Source: Brettanomyces bruxellensis (taxonomy: Eukaryota > Ascomycota > Pichiomycetes > Pichiales > Pichiaceae). From it: a stretch of DNA of 64,000 nucleotides. The stretch lies in the NCBI RefSeq assembly GCF_011074885.1, contig NC_054689.1:1984001-2048000 (forward strand). The letters run 5' to 3'. The position numbers and the translations under genes are program-made. Shown here piece after piece: positions 38,483-48,978 of this stretch; position 1 is the stretch's first letter, and every line of letters begins with the position of its first letter. The notes under the pieces are model-generated. The model was not told where the DNA came from, searched no databases, and saw only the letters and a list, made by a program, of their open reading frames with translations.

Positions 38483-40180
38483 ATGATACATATTTGTTAC
38501 AGGTCAGGCATGCGGCCTGTAGCTCATATTCTTCCCATACGCAACCGTATTCCTGTATTATTAGTCAACCGCTTCAACTCTATCTTGCAATCATCAACGT
38601 ATGATGCCGGTAATAAGAGCAGTACTAATGGACTTGATCCAATTAACACGAAATCGGTAATGGGCGAAAATGTTGAAGACAGTCCTTCTTCAAGTATCAA
38701 GCAGCTGTACGAGATGAATAAATCGAGAAGAGATGAAAATGTTCATATTATTTCAAAACCGTCTGAAACCGCTGAGCAAAAGTTTGAGTCGATGAAGCAG
38801 GCAAGGATAGAAAAAATAGAACGTAATATAGAAAACCTTGCTACACCAAAGCAGATGAAATCATATTTGGATCAGTATATTATTGGACAAGATGAATGCA
38901 AAAAGATTATGTCGGTGGCCATCTATAATCATTATCTGAGAGTGAATGATAATTTGATCCGACGCTTGAAAAAATCAAGCTTTAAAAGGGGTAATACAGG
39001 GGCTGCGATATCGCAAACATGTGATAGTAAAACTGGCATCCCCGGAAGCGAAGAAAGAGCAAAGTTAGCCCTTGAGTTTTCAAAAGGTTCCTCTTCAAAA
39101 GAGGCACCGAAACTAGATAAAACAAATCTCATATTAATTGGCCCAAGTGGTTCTGGTAAGACTCTGATGGCCAAGACAATCGCAAGAATTTTAAATGTTC
39201 CTATTGTCATACAAGACTGTACATCCCTAACGCAGGCAGGATACATTGGTGAAGATATTGCTGATTGTGTTCAGAAGCTTTTCAATAGATCAGGTCGCAA
39301 TGTTGAGGAATGTGAAAGAGGTATTGTTGTGCTAGATGAGGTGGATAAGCTTGCTCATAAAGTAGATGCATCCTCATCCAAAGATATCTCGGGTGAAGGT
39401 GTGCAACAATCATTGTTAAAACTTATAGAAGGAAGTCAAGTTCCTGTTCATGGAAACATTAAGAAGAACACTGCTTTTGCACATACGAATCCCGATGAAG
39501 ATGAGAAAGTCATTGACACATCCAATGTTCTTTTTATAGCAATGGGTGCATTTGTTGGTCTTGACAGAATCATTGCAAAAAGATTAACCTTGGAGCAATC
39601 AGACAGCGAGGATCATAATGATGGAGATTCAAATGTCCATGATCATGTTTCTGATACTAAAGAAAGTATGAAACCATCCTCCTTAAACAGAGTTATACCT
39701 GGAGATATTATTAAGTTCGGCATGATTCCTGAGTTTATCGGAAGACTTCCAATTATTGCCACATTGAAGAACTTGACGGCCGAGGATTTGGAACGTGTTC
39801 TTGTTACACCGAAGAATTCTATTATACAGCAATATAGGTACACTTTCTCCAAACTGGGTATAGAACTTGCAGTGACCGGACCGGCATTGCAATCAGTGGC
39901 ACAATTATCGTTAAAAAATGGTACTGGTGCGAGAGGATTGCACAGTATACTTAGCAAGCTTTTGCTTTCTGCTAACTATGATTGTCCAGGAAGTAACATT
40001 GCCTTTGTATTAATTAACAAAGAAGTAATTAAATCGTTTTCCCGTTCCTGGCTTTCTGGAAAATCATTGGAAACTTTCAAACCAAAATACTTTCTTTCGG
40101 GAGAAAAAAAGGAGTTCATGAATTGCATTCATAAAGAAGACCCTATACTTGAAAATAAGTTGCTTTACCACCTAATTTGA
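38483..40180 (+). CDS. MCX1: Mitochondrial ClpX-type AAA+ unfoldase Mcx1
   Basis: A 565-residue mitochondrial matrix ClpX homologue. In S. cerevisiae (about 520) it acts without a ClpP protease and activates ALA synthase (Hem1) by partial unfolding. The N-terminus (MIHICYRSGMRPVAHILPIRN...) is Arg-rich and amphipathic, a presequence. PKQMKSYLDQYIIGQDECKK marks the ClpX start. Walker A GPSGSGKT is at about 221-228, the pore-loop/GYIGEDI segment at about 253, Walker B VVLDEVDK at about 284-291, and GMIPEFIGRLP supplies the arginine-finger region. GARGLHSIL is the sensor-2 motif. The bacterial zinc-binding domain is absent, as in fungal Mcx1. An acidic Asp/Ser-rich insert sits at about 372-395. 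Confidence 0.95.
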   Translation: MIHICYRSGMRPVAHILPIRNRIPVLLVNRFNSILQSSTYDAGNKSSTNGLDPINTKSVMGENVEDSPSSSIKQLYEMNKSRRDENVHIISKPSETAEQKFESMKQARIEKIERNIENLATPKQMKSYLDQYIIGQDECKKIMSVAIYNHYLRVNDNLIRRLKKSSFKRGNTGAAISQTCDSKTGIPGSEERAKLALEFSKGSSSKEAPKLDKTNLILIGPSGSGKTLMAKTIARILNVPIVIQDCTSLTQAGYIGEDIADCVQKLFNRSGRNVEECERGIVVLDEVDKLAHKVDASSSKDISGEGVQQSLLKLIEGSQVPVHGNIKKNTAFAHTNPDEDEKVIDTSNVLFIAMGAFVGLDRIIAKRLTLEQSDSEDHNDGDSNVHDHVSDTKESMKPSSLNRVIPGDIIKFGMIPEFIGRLPIIATLKNLTAEDLERVLVTPKNSIIQQYRYTFSKLGIELAVTGPALQSVAQLSLKNGTGARGLHSILSKLLLSANYDCPGSNIAFVLINKEVIKSFSRSWLSGKSLETFKPKYFLSGEKKEFMNCIHKEDPILENKLLYHLI

Positions 40181-41016
40181 CAGGAATTATAAATAGTGTA
40201 CATACCTACATCTTGCAAAAAGGGACTGCTCTTTTTGCCTACACATAGAGTTTATAATCTTTATTTATCTAATTAATAACTGTGTTTACATTTGTCTTCA
40301 TTTGGAGATTCTATAAGATACTAATTTGAAGGAAAATACACTTTGGATATTATGACAGTTGGTAACTAAGCATCTTCGATGCTATGGCATTCATTCCATA
40401 AACTAATGTCTGAAGTTTTTGGGGCATAATTTGATGAGCATATTTTAATACATGAATACATTTGCCATGAATATATGCAATAAGGTCGGAAGCAGCATAC
40501 ATTTCAGTTGAGCTTAATTTATTAAAGGCTTTCATGTCGGGAAGGTTTTGTGGATTATTTTAGATAATCATCTTGAACTATACTTAAAAAAAATCCTCCA
40601 CGTAGCTTACACTTTATTCACTTTTTGTAAATGCAACATATAAGAATTAGACTGTCAACAGGAATCGCAACACTACCTTAAAATAAAAGAATCAAACAAA
40701 AGATAAGAATGCTAGTAAAGTATGCAATAATAAAGGTGACGTTGGATCAATTCCATTTATGTAAATCAGTATGTATTTAGTTACGTCGAATAATCGATTC
40801 AGATGTTTGACCATCCCTGCACAAATTGTAAAAAATACTTCAAAAAAATGTGAGCATATGAGGGCGAGGCGAACCTAATAACCAGCTCCACAAAGAATTA
40901 TTTTTTACGCTATCTCCTCTCTTTAAAGAAATCAGGTACCATAAATAATAAGAGGAATACACAGTTGGTCTTATTTGAAGCAACTAAACAGTACAAATAA
41001 GGTGCTTTCTTTCGTC
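40181..41016. other. Intergenic with one small minus-strand ORF
   Basis: 836 bp between the MCX1 3' end and the next start codon. Contains the weakly supported 61-codon frame listed separately and the promoter of the Pet20-like gene. No RNA gene seen. Confidence 0.4.
40350..40535 (-). CDS. Possible small protein of 61 residues (weak)
   Basis: ATG-initiated frame opposite the MCX1 3' region. The translation (MKAFNKLSSTEMYAASDLIA...) reads as a balanced, mostly helical small protein rather than the low-complexity sequence typical of random AT-rich frames here. I recognise no family and no splice signals around it. Could be a genuine small gene or chance. Confidence 0.2.
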   Translation of the reverse strand: MKAFNKLSSTEMYAASDLIAYIHGKCIHVLKYAHQIMPQKLQTLVYGMNAIASKMLSYQLS

Positions 41017-41757
41017 ATGTTTACGAAAGCTTTCAACGGTGCGTTAAAGTCGCGCAGTCGAAATTTTAGACTCATACGACCACTAAATATTCATTTAAGA
41101 TATGAGTCAAGCTCATCCAGCCCTCCACAGCCAGCTACACTTGGTAAAAAGAAGCTGACATTGCTTGAGCAACAGCAAAAGCAGCAGAAAGAGAAAGAAG
41201 AGAAATTGAAGGCCGATGAGCAAGCACAATCTCGTACAAGTGCAGAAGGTAACAGTTCAAATAAAAGCGAAAGCAATAGTATTCAAAAGAAAATAATAAA
41301 GGAAGGGTTCAGTAATATCATTAAAGTTCCGGATACCGATCACATACTTCCGCAGGATATTCTGTTAGATAAGTTATTTCAAGGATATGGGCCGTTGACG
41401 GTTCCAATTCAGCCACAGAAATTTAGGAAGAAGTCACGGACGGTACTTTGTGTTGAACTTGATCAAGGCGATGATCCATTTGATGCGCAATACCAAGAAG
41501 ACTATGATGAGGGATATCGGTCACCATTTGCATTTAATCTCAAGGGCGAATCACCGAGATTCGAAATTTCAGATCACAGTTTTAATGAGGAGGAGACCAT
41601 CCCTGATGATTTCGAGAGCGACATAGATAATGATCCTGAGGAAACAGAGGAGTTGAGTTTACTAGATAAATATTTTAAGGCCAGCAAGAGATCCCATGGA
41701 CGCAAAAGATTTGTGTTTAGTAAGAGCAAACCGGATAAAGAAGACGAGGAAAGTTAA
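41017..41757 (+). CDS. Predicted mitochondrial protein, possibly Pet20/Sue1 family
   Basis: A 246-residue protein. Starting at the ATG at 41017 (the frame is open 14 codons upstream but without ATG), the first 30 residues are Arg-rich and acid-free (MFTKAFNGALKSRSRNFRLI), a clear mitochondrial presequence. A Lys/Gln/Glu helical stretch follows. At about residues 100-130 the motif IKVPDTDHI...LDKLFQGYGPL resembles the core of Pet20/Sue1 proteins, which in S. cerevisiae affect respiratory growth and turnover of unstable cytochrome c. The C-terminal third is very acidic and ends in a basic patch. Family membership is my reading of a short motif and needs a profile search. Confidence 0.6.
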   Translation: MFTKAFNGALKSRSRNFRLIRPLNIHLRYESSSSSPPQPATLGKKKLTLLEQQQKQQKEKEEKLKADEQAQSRTSAEGNSSNKSESNSIQKKIIKEGFSNIIKVPDTDHILPQDILLDKLFQGYGPLTVPIQPQKFRKKSRTVLCVELDQGDDPFDAQYQEDYDEGYRSPFAFNLKGESPRFEISDHSFNEEETIPDDFESDIDNDPEETEELSLLDKYFKASKRSHGRKRFVFSKSKPDKEDEES

Positions 41758-43071
41758 TTAACGTATTACCTTTCCTGGCTTCACTACGCTTTTATTTTCG
41801 ACTAGTATTCATAGTATCTGGCTGTGCTAATAGACCGCTTTATCCAATAATTTGCATATGCATTACCTTGTGTTCAATTGCATGCGAAAAGGAGGCCCTC
41901 TTCTTCGATATTTTAATTTATGATCTTTATCCATCACTGTACTCTCCGCGTCCTTACTTCGAATATTCCATTGAGTATTGCTTTTATTATATAGGAATTA
42001 GACATTACCTATCATGTTATATTTAAGAAGATTCGCCCGCATGTATATACAGTTCAATGAAAGGCACTGCAAATTGAATCACAGTTTTAGAAAGATTCAC
42101 ATTTATTTGAAGACAGATTTGTTCTCTCGTTATTACTGCTCTCTTTCCTTCTGTGATAACCATTCATGAAAACGGTCCAATTAGTTTTTACTTTTTTGAT
42201 TTTCTACTGCGAGGTTTTTCACAAATGGAAGCCTTCCATTCCTTGGGACCAGTCTGTTGTTAGTGTGCGCTAATGTTTAGTTGAGTTACGTAATCTGGAA
42301 TGCCAATTTGGTGAACGGATGTGAAACTGATTTGCAAAGTGTTGTTGGTCTTTAATAAGGATTGAAGAGGAAAGCAGGGAAAGTTTGTTAGACGAAAAAG
42401 TGGCGGAGAAGAGATAATTCTCATTGGTTGATTTTCTAATTAGTAAGTAATCAAACAATAAAAATCGAGAAACTCGAGAACTCACATGTTGTGAAATTTT
42501 TGTTCATTTAATCACTTCTGTGCAGATGAAATATGCATGATGTAAACGGTTATTTGGAATAACGAAGGTTAACGAAGCTAGGAAAGTTATTAAGGGACCA
42601 ACTTGCTGATATTATTTCTACTACATAGTATTAGTATCAGGTGTTTGTTTACGTAATTAGGATATAAAGATAGCTTTCAATAAATCTCGGATTACATAAA
42701 GACCCCACCCATGATAAATTTAATTTGTCAAAATTTCTTGGCTGCACTTCTCTCGGCTTCTCATCTGCTTTCTTTTGAATTCGAATACAGCCAGTTTTGC
42801 ACCGATTCACGATGGAATCTCGGGTTTCCATTTGAGGGGTTAAAAGCTTCCGCTATTGAAAAAATATTATTTTGTTTTCTGACACATTGTTGTTGGTTTC
42901 GGCTTGAAATAAAATATAAGCCCCGTTACTTTTCTTCTATACTCTAATTTCCCATCTGTAATTGGTTTTTGTACGCGTTTTTTGTTTTTTTTTCTTTGTA
43001 ATAGCCCCACGGACTTTCTGCTGTCTTGATCGTTGGTCTATATGCACATTGAATGGGCAGAAACAAGAAAA
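41758..43071. promoter_or_regulatory. Intergenic, phospholipase B promoter
   Basis: 1.3 kb AT-rich region. A T-rich block at about 42978-42996 lies just upstream of the phospholipase start. A 51-codon frame beginning near 42016 looks random. No RNA gene or repeat recognised. Confidence 0.4.
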
Positions 43072-45084
43072 ATGGTAGCTTTATGTCACGTTCTTCTCTC
43101 CCTTCCTGCCTTGGTCTCAGCTTGGTCTCCTACAGATTCCTATGCCCCTGGTATCGTGGACTGTCCGGCATATCTTAACGAGTCTTCCTACAATACTGAT
43201 AACCATTTGGGATTTATCCGTGCGGCTACAAATATTTCATCAAAAGAAGTAGAATGGATGTCATCGAGAGATAATATAACTAATGAAAATCTTCGGTGGT
43301 TCCTTGAACTTGCAAATATGACAGACTTCGATACTGGAAGTTACTTAGACCAGTTATCGACCTTATCAAAATCAAACACGTCTGTTAATGCCAATCCAAG
43401 AATCGCCTTAGCGTTCAGTGGTGGTGGTTATAGAGCCATGATAAATGCTGCCGGACAGATCTCTGGTCTTGATAACAGAACTGATGGAGCACTCGACCAT
43501 GGACTTCCAATTCTCCAGTCAGCATCATATGTCGCCGGTCTTTCTGGTGGTTCGTGGTTTTTGTCAACATTGGCATTCAACAATTGGACTTCTGTTCAAG
43601 AAATAGTTGATAATGCTGGTAAAGATGATGCCATCTGGGATCTTGATCACAGTATCATCTCCCCTGGAGGTATAAATATATTCAAAACAGGATACTATTG
43701 GTATGATATCAATGAAGACCTAGATGATAAAAAGGAAGCGGGCTTCAATATCAGTTTAACTGACCCTTGGGGAAGGGGATTATCGTATCAGTTCTTCCCT
43801 GGTCTAAAAGATAAAGGTGCTTCTATGACGTTTTCCTCTTTGAGGGACTTCCCCGTCTTCAAAAACCACTCGATGCCATTTCCTTTGGTCGTTGCAGATG
43901 GAAGACGTCCAGGAACTTATGTCATTGGAAAAAACTCCACCATATTTGAATTCAACCCATTTGAGATGGGATCATGGGATCCATCATTATACTCATTCAC
44001 TGATTTAAAATATGTGGGTACGAATACCAAGAAAGGCTTTCCTTCCAATGGTTCGTGTATTGCCGGCTTTGATAATGCAGGTTTTGTTTTTGGTACTTCA
44101 TCCACTCTTTTCAACCAGATTTTGCTTCAGTTGAATACCACTGGTCTAAGTGGCACAATTTACAATTTAATTGAATCTTTCTTGGAAAACTTAAGTGACG
44201 ATGAGGATGACATTGCTGAATGGAGACCAAACCCATTCTATGATTCACCTTGGGGAGACAGTGACAACTTGAAGAACAACAAATCTCTTTATTTGGTTGA
44301 CGGAGGGGAAGATGGTCAGAACATTCCGTTGTATCCACTTATTCAACCTGAAAGAAAGGTTGATGTTATTTTTGCTTATGATAATTCTATGGATACAAAC
44401 TACTCTTGGCCAGATGGCTATTCCTTAGTCCAGTCTTACGAAAGACAGTTTGGTTCAGAGAGTAATGGAACAGCATTTCCTTACGTTCCTGATACGGACA
44501 CCTTCTTGAAAGAAAATTTAACGGCAAAACCTACTTTCTTTGGCTGCTATTCCGATAATTTGACATCTTTAATAGATTCTGTGGGAGCTGATTATACTCC
44601 ACCTTTAATAGTGTATACTGCCAACAGACCATTCACCTATAATTCAAATACTTCCACCTACAAAATGTCCTACGAAACCGATCAAATGCTTGCAATGATC
44701 GAAAATGGATTTGCTGTTAGTACAAGAAAAAACCTCACATTAGATGATGAATGGCGTGCTTGTGTTGGATGTGCAATATTACAACGTTCTAGAGAACGAC
44801 TCGGTTTATCGATGGGTACTCAGTGTAAGAAGTGCTTTGATAAATATTGCTGGGATGGCACTGTATCAAACTCTTCGGATTATCTTCCAGATTCGTTTAC
44901 CAATGATGGTGAATACGTTTCCAATAGTACGGAAGACGAGTCTTCATCCACGGCTTCAAGCGATCAAGCTCCGGAATCAACATCGGCACCTTCATCAAGG
45001 TCTAAAGGTGTTGCAGGAAATGTGATGCCGCAAAGCGTAGGTACAATTTTTAGCATATTCATCACCTTATTGTGCATCATTTAA
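43072..45084 (+). CDS. PLB1: GPI-anchored phospholipase B / lysophospholipase
   Basis: A secreted or cell-surface lysophospholipase/transacylase of 670 residues. The signal peptide is MVALCHVLLSLPALVSAWSP from the ATG at 43072, in a good context; another in-frame ATG at 43042 would add ten charged residues before it. The mature part starts with the family's AWSPTDSYAPG. The catalytic core has ALAFSGGGYRAM (oxyanion region), AGLSGGSWFLSTLAWN-type motif with nucleophile Ser near 158, and LVDGGEDGQNIP containing the catalytic Asp. There are many N-x-S/T sites and C-terminal paired cysteines. A Ser-rich stalk (about 620-645) and terminal hydrophobic tail (VGTIFSIFITLLCII) indicate a GPI anchor. 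S. cerevisiae Plb1-Plb3 are of similar length; which paralogue is orthologous is unclear. Confidence 0.93.
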   Translation: MVALCHVLLSLPALVSAWSPTDSYAPGIVDCPAYLNESSYNTDNHLGFIRAATNISSKEVEWMSSRDNITNENLRWFLELANMTDFDTGSYLDQLSTLSKSNTSVNANPRIALAFSGGGYRAMINAAGQISGLDNRTDGALDHGLPILQSASYVAGLSGGSWFLSTLAFNNWTSVQEIVDNAGKDDAIWDLDHSIISPGGINIFKTGYYWYDINEDLDDKKEAGFNISLTDPWGRGLSYQFFPGLKDKGASMTFSSLRDFPVFKNHSMPFPLVVADGRRPGTYVIGKNSTIFEFNPFEMGSWDPSLYSFTDLKYVGTNTKKGFPSNGSCIAGFDNAGFVFGTSSTLFNQILLQLNTTGLSGTIYNLIESFLENLSDDEDDIAEWRPNPFYDSPWGDSDNLKNNKSLYLVDGGEDGQNIPLYPLIQPERKVDVIFAYDNSMDTNYSWPDGYSLVQSYERQFGSESNGTAFPYVPDTDTFLKENLTAKPTFFGCYSDNLTSLIDSVGADYTPPLIVYTANRPFTYNSNTSTYKMSYETDQMLAMIENGFAVSTRKNLTLDDEWRACVGCAILQRSRERLGLSMGTQCKKCFDKYCWDGTVSNSSDYLPDSFTNDGEYVSNSTEDESSSTASSDQAPESTSAPSSRSKGVAGNVMPQSVGTIFSIFITLLCII

Positions 45085-45855
45085 ATTAGTTAATAACTTT
45101 CCTGGCATTTGTTGTTTATTCGAACATGTGTTCATTATATTTATTATGCTATCATTTTTTTTGAATATTGAATTATAATATTGGTGAAGTGTATAATTGT
45201 TCTAAACTGAGAAGGCACATTTGTGCACGTAAATTTTCAACCGCCTAGAAGAAAAAAAGAATTTGATTCAGTAAATACAGATCACACAGTAGTAAGGCCA
45301 ATGATTTCTAAGAAAACTGTCCTGATTTATTTTTCACATTACTTGGCAATTTGCTAAATGTTTCAAAACTAGTCCATTAAGTGGGTCATGATCGTTAGTA
45401 TCATTTAATTCGGATCATAGGGATTATCCCGACTTGTTTTCGCGGTCAAGATTTTGGTGTCTGAATAAGGAAAATTTTAACCAGCCATGCATCCAATTAC
45501 ACTTCCTTAATAGGAATATAGTAAATAATGCAAACAATTTTCTTATTGTATTTTTTGCTTATTTTATTATATTCTAATTTTTTCTTCTGGCCTTCTACTA
45601 ACATCTCTATTTCGAATCCCCATCAACGAATATATCCAAAAGTTGAAACTTATTTTACGTGTTTCCTTTCCTTTAAGCTAATGTTATTTATTCTAATGAA
45701 TAGAGAAGTAAGAACTAGAACTAACGTTCCATCTAAAACTAGTGCCGTTCAAATAAGTAACAGCATCAAAATTTGACATAACTGAACAGAAGTATAAAGC
45801 AAAGGCAAGAAAAATATATTATCTGGTTGGAAAAGAGTTTACGAAGATCGCTGAA
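45085..45855. other. Intergenic between PLB1 and INN1-like gene
   Basis: 771 bp. An ATG-started 82-codon frame at 45528-45776 has a hydrophobic N-terminus but no family features; I regard it as chance. A TACTAAC at 45596-45602 has no matching donor/acceptor context. Confidence 0.4.
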
Positions 45856-47406
45856 ATGAATGATCTTAGCATGAGTGAGATGAGTGCTCACTCAAAGGTT
45901 GATGCCGCAGGGAATCAATTGGTTATTGTGGTTATAAAAGCTCAAGATTTACCTAACAGAAGAAAGCTCGATAAGCAATCTCCATATGTTGTTGCACGAA
46001 TACAAGACCAAACCCAAAGAACAAGGGTAGTGCCTAGAGGTGGGCAGACACCAATATTCAATCAGGAGCTCTGGTTCTCACTAGAAAATATCGAAAGCAC
46101 AACTGTCAATCTAATGATCTATCACCAACAAAAAAAAGACTCTGAGCTAGTGTGTCAGGCAGATATCGACTTTTCCATAGCTTTAAGAAGATCGACTAAC
46201 GAAGGATATGACTCCTGGTTTGATTTGGAATACAAAGACAGGCCGGCAGGCAGAATCTATCTTGAAATGACCTACTATCCTTCCTCAGACTCGGTTCCGG
46301 TTAGTGTTGGTAATAATCTTACCGATGTTTCCAAAAGCTTTTCCGATACAGTTCCTGCTCTTGCAGCAAAGGCTAGAATGTCCAAAAATGCACAATTCAG
46401 GGCGTCTATTATGCCCACACATGATGAAACATTGCCGGCGTTGCCGGATCTAGATGATTTAGAGGATGATGTCAGTGAGTTGAACATTCCTGTGGGAAGT
46501 ACCACCAGTAACAAATCTTGGAAAAAGGATTGCAATGATAAGGATGCGGTTGCAAGAAAGCAAGATACTAATAAAGGATGGCTTGCAAAGCTTCTGGAAA
46601 ATGCATCCAACAAGACACTTCCATATATTTTTGGCTCTCCCCCAAAAGCTAAACCCGAAGAGAAGAAGAAAAGCAATAAGATGAGCTTTCAACGTCAACT
46701 ATCTAGTCCTTCGTTGATTGGTGATGATATTCCTGGGCAGCTTTTTGTGGATTCTAGTGATGAAGAGGATGAAGGAGGGGACGATGATGACCTTGCTGGT
46801 CGAATAAGAGTTAAACCTAACAATGCTTGGATTCCTGATGGTTTCTCCTCTGGTCGAGCATCAATAAATGACACAAAAGATGGTTCAATGACTAAAACAA
46901 CGGAATTACACGATGATAGTGATTCCGACTGTGACGAATTCGATGTTGGGCAAAAGGTAGAGTTTCGGGCTTCAAATAGATTTACTCCTTTAAAAAGAGC
47001 TGCAAAATCAGAACCGTTAGGCGAAAGTCAACGTACAAGCCTGCAATTTCGACCAGAGTGTCTTGACCGCGAAAGAAGAATATCTAGTTTGCGGCAGAGT
47101 TTCAAAATAAAGCCACTCCCAGCCATCAAAAATTTGGATGCAGGTGATGAAATCCCACCTCCTCCTCCAAAGCATCTCATACCGACCGATCTGGAAAATC
47201 TCTTTAGTACATCATCAGAGACAAGGGACGAAAATAGTACTGGAAAAGCACCGTCAGTTCAGCCTCGAAAAGTCTCGATTAGAACTCCTCCCTCCTTGCT
47301 TCATGATTTCGGTCAGAATAGGATAAGTTCCAATGATTGCAAAAGGAAGACTTTGTCATATTCGGAAATAAGAAGATTAAAGTTTTTGGGAATGATAAAT
47401 GATTAA
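45856..47406 (+). CDS. INN1: C2-domain protein, Inn1/Fic1-like (cytokinesis)
   Basis: A 516-residue protein with a single N-terminal C2 domain (about residues 20-140: VIVVIKAQDLPNRRKLDKQSPYVVARI, QTPIFNQELWFSL, RPAGRIYLEMTYYP). A long, probably disordered tail follows with acidic patches and a proline motif EIPPPPPKHLIP near 430. This architecture is that of S. cerevisiae Inn1 (409) and S. pombe Fic1. These couple the actomyosin ring to membrane ingression and septum synthesis by binding the SH3 domains of Hof1/Cdc15 and Cyk3 through PxxP motifs. The C2 wording K(A)QDLPN..KLDKQ.PYVV is typical of the fungal ingression family. Start ATG at 45856 fits. Assignment is likely rather than certain. 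Confidence 0.75.
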   Translation: MNDLSMSEMSAHSKVDAAGNQLVIVVIKAQDLPNRRKLDKQSPYVVARIQDQTQRTRVVPRGGQTPIFNQELWFSLENIESTTVNLMIYHQQKKDSELVCQADIDFSIALRRSTNEGYDSWFDLEYKDRPAGRIYLEMTYYPSSDSVPVSVGNNLTDVSKSFSDTVPALAAKARMSKNAQFRASIMPTHDETLPALPDLDDLEDDVSELNIPVGSTTSNKSWKKDCNDKDAVARKQDTNKGWLAKLLENASNKTLPYIFGSPPKAKPEEKKKSNKMSFQRQLSSPSLIGDDIPGQLFVDSSDEEDEGGDDDDLAGRIRVKPNNAWIPDGFSSGRASINDTKDGSMTKTTELHDDSDSDCDEFDVGQKVEFRASNRFTPLKRAAKSEPLGESQRTSLQFRPECLDRERRISSLRQSFKIKPLPAIKNLDAGDEIPPPPPKHLIPTDLENLFSTSSETRDENSTGKAPSVQPRKVSIRTPPSLLHDFGQNRISSNDCKRKTLSYSEIRRLKFLGMIND

Positions 47407-47627
47407 ACTTCACATCTGTCCTTTTTCAGAAAAAGCATGTAATAATAAAAACGCAAATTATGGGTCCCAGTTCCTCCTCTGTACTGTATACATGTGTACT
47501 ACGAACAAATGCTTTATTTCAAAAATGCCTTTGAAAAGAAACTTACAAAGTTATTCACCAACAATCGCTAAAACGTATTATGATTGATTGGCAAATATAT
47601 ATTCAGAAGGGTCTGACATACCAACGT

Positions 47628-48302
47628 TTAGAAGGCCGCTTCATCATCCCCAGCATCTTCTTCTTCACCTCCTAGATCATCACCATCTTCAAAGTATCTT
47701 TCGGCATTATAATCATCATCATAATCATCCTCAAATTGTTCATCATCATCCTCCTCCTCCGAGTGTTTCTCAACCTCTGAGTCGTTACCTTCAACATTAT
47801 TAAGACGTTCTTGAATTTCATTTCTTTTTTCCTCCTTCGTTTTCTCAATGAGTTTCTTAATGTTCTTTTTGCTGTCTTTTGAATACGATGTCAACTGTAG
47901 TGATCCATGCTTTTTGTCACCTCTAGTCATAACAGAACGTAGTTCTTGTGGAAAAATATCCAATATAAACGGATGTTCGTTAATGGATCTTCCTATTTTA
48001 ATTTTCTTCCTGAATCGATCTGAGTATCTGGAAAGACCGTCATTCACGCCACCTTCATAATAAGTGACATGTCTTTTTTTTGATGAAACCTTTAAGCTCT
48101 CCAATGTTCCAGTATAGAATACCCCATTTTTCATCAAATCTGTGAAATTTAAAAACTGTTTCGAACACTCATCTTCAAGTGCAGTTGGCTTCCCGTTGAT
48201 CGGTAACACAAATTTAAGCTTCTCACCTTCAGCAGTCTGCTCCACATCAGCGTAATCCAATCCAAACGGTAACAAAATTCTGGGCCCTCGTCTCCAACTC
48301 AT
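47628..48302 (-). CDS. RPC31: RNA polymerase III subunit C31
   Basis: A 224-residue subunit of the Pol III initiation subcomplex (with Rpc82 and Rpc34). The N-terminal LPFGLDYADV motif, the PINGKPT segment, FYTGTLES, the DGLSRYSDRF.KK.KIG core and HPFILDIFPQEL match S. cerevisiae Rpc31 (251) block by block. The tail is highly acidic and ends DDDYNAERYFEDGDDLGG...EAAF, practically the same as the reference DDDYNAEKYF...EEAAF. Start ATG at 48302. A 27-base T run lies about 105 bp upstream. Convergent with the INN1-like gene. Confidence 0.96.
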   Translation of the reverse strand: MSWRRGPRILLPFGLDYADVEQTAEGEKLKFVLPINGKPTALEDECSKQFLNFTDLMKNGVFYTGTLESLKVSSKKRHVTYYEGGVNDGLSRYSDRFRKKIKIGRSINEHPFILDIFPQELRSVMTRGDKKHGSLQLTSYSKDSKKNIKKLIEKTKEEKRNEIQERLNNVEGNDSEVEKHSEEEDDDEQFEDDYDDDYNAERYFEDGDDLGGEEEDAGDDEAAF

Positions 48303-48403
48303 TGTATAGTTTATGTTACCCTATATATATATCACTTGTACGGACTCAGTAATAACTTTAGAACAATATGTGGTTGGTTTATCTTTCAGCTAACACCGAA
48401 TTT

Positions 48404-48434
<31 letters not shown>

Positions 48435-48621
48435 CTTGTGCTACCTAAAAGTGTACTTGGTCCTGCCAATCCCGAATTTATCCAAACACTGAAACGTACA
48501 TATTTTATTACATAAACCAAAAGATCATATATGTTGTAAATGATATTGTAAGCAAATAGCATGAAGCTCTATAAAGCTATAGCCTGACTTGAGCAAATTT
48601 TAGTCAAAAGCATTTCTTTTC
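48303..48621. promoter_or_regulatory. RPC31 promoter with 27-bp poly(dA:dT)
   Basis: 319 bp between RPC31 and the upstream PGA2 gene on the same strand. A 27-base T run (48408-48434) and a (TA)n element at about 48323-48331 are visible. Confidence 0.5.
48408..48434. repeat. Poly(dA:dT) tract, 27 bp
   Basis: Uninterrupted 27 T on the + strand, roughly 105 bp upstream of the RPC31 start codon; a nucleosome-excluding promoter element by position. Confidence 0.95.
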
Positions 48622-48978
48622 TCACTGAAGTAAATTCTCAATCTCAGCATCACTGTCAACACCATCCTCAGTCGTTTGCTGCTCTGATTTAAGCTGCTCT
48701 TCCAAAATGTGTTGTTGCCTCCTGACTCTCTTTCTCGTTTCCTTTCCCCAGCCCCAGGACCTCTCACTCACAGATAGAGGATCATCGGCTAAGTCTTCTG
48801 GCCTATCAATCAAATGCTCTGCATTTTCCTTTTTCCTTTCAGTAAGTTGTTGCTTAAGCTCTTTATTCTTCATATATTTGACAAATCTTTGTCTAAGAAC
48901 TATATATCCGCCAATGATAATGACCAATTGTATGATTTTGTGCGCATCTAAATCCGCCCAGTTAATAATAGATTTCAT
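48622..48978 (-). CDS. PGA2: ER membrane protein Pga2
   Basis: A 118-residue small ER membrane protein; S. cerevisiae Pga2 (129, essential) is needed for processing and trafficking of Gas1 and alkaline phosphatase. One transmembrane helix follows a short N-terminus (KIIQLVIIIGGYIVLR, residues about 14-29). A Lys/Glu-rich helix follows, then the family block LIDRPEDLADDP and the conserved GWGKETRKRVRRQQ.I.E segment. It ends in DSDAEIENLL, matching DSDADIEELL of the reference. The ATG at 48978 is the only reasonable start. Confidence 0.93.
   Translation of the reverse strand: MKSIINWADLDAHKIIQLVIIIGGYIVLRQRFVKYMKNKELKQQLTERKKENAEHLIDRPEDLADDPLSVSERSWGWGKETRKRVRRQQHILEEQLKSEQQTTEDGVDSDAEIENLLQ

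Noticed and set aside
45596..45602. TACTAAC upstream of INN1-like gene as an intron branch point
   Set aside because: No nearby consensus donor, and the following AG sites lie far from the start; the N-terminus of the protein looks complete without splicing.
45528..45776. 82-residue ORF with hydrophobic N-terminus
   Set aside because: T-rich DNA naturally yields Phe/Leu/Ile stretches; no homology or conserved motif.
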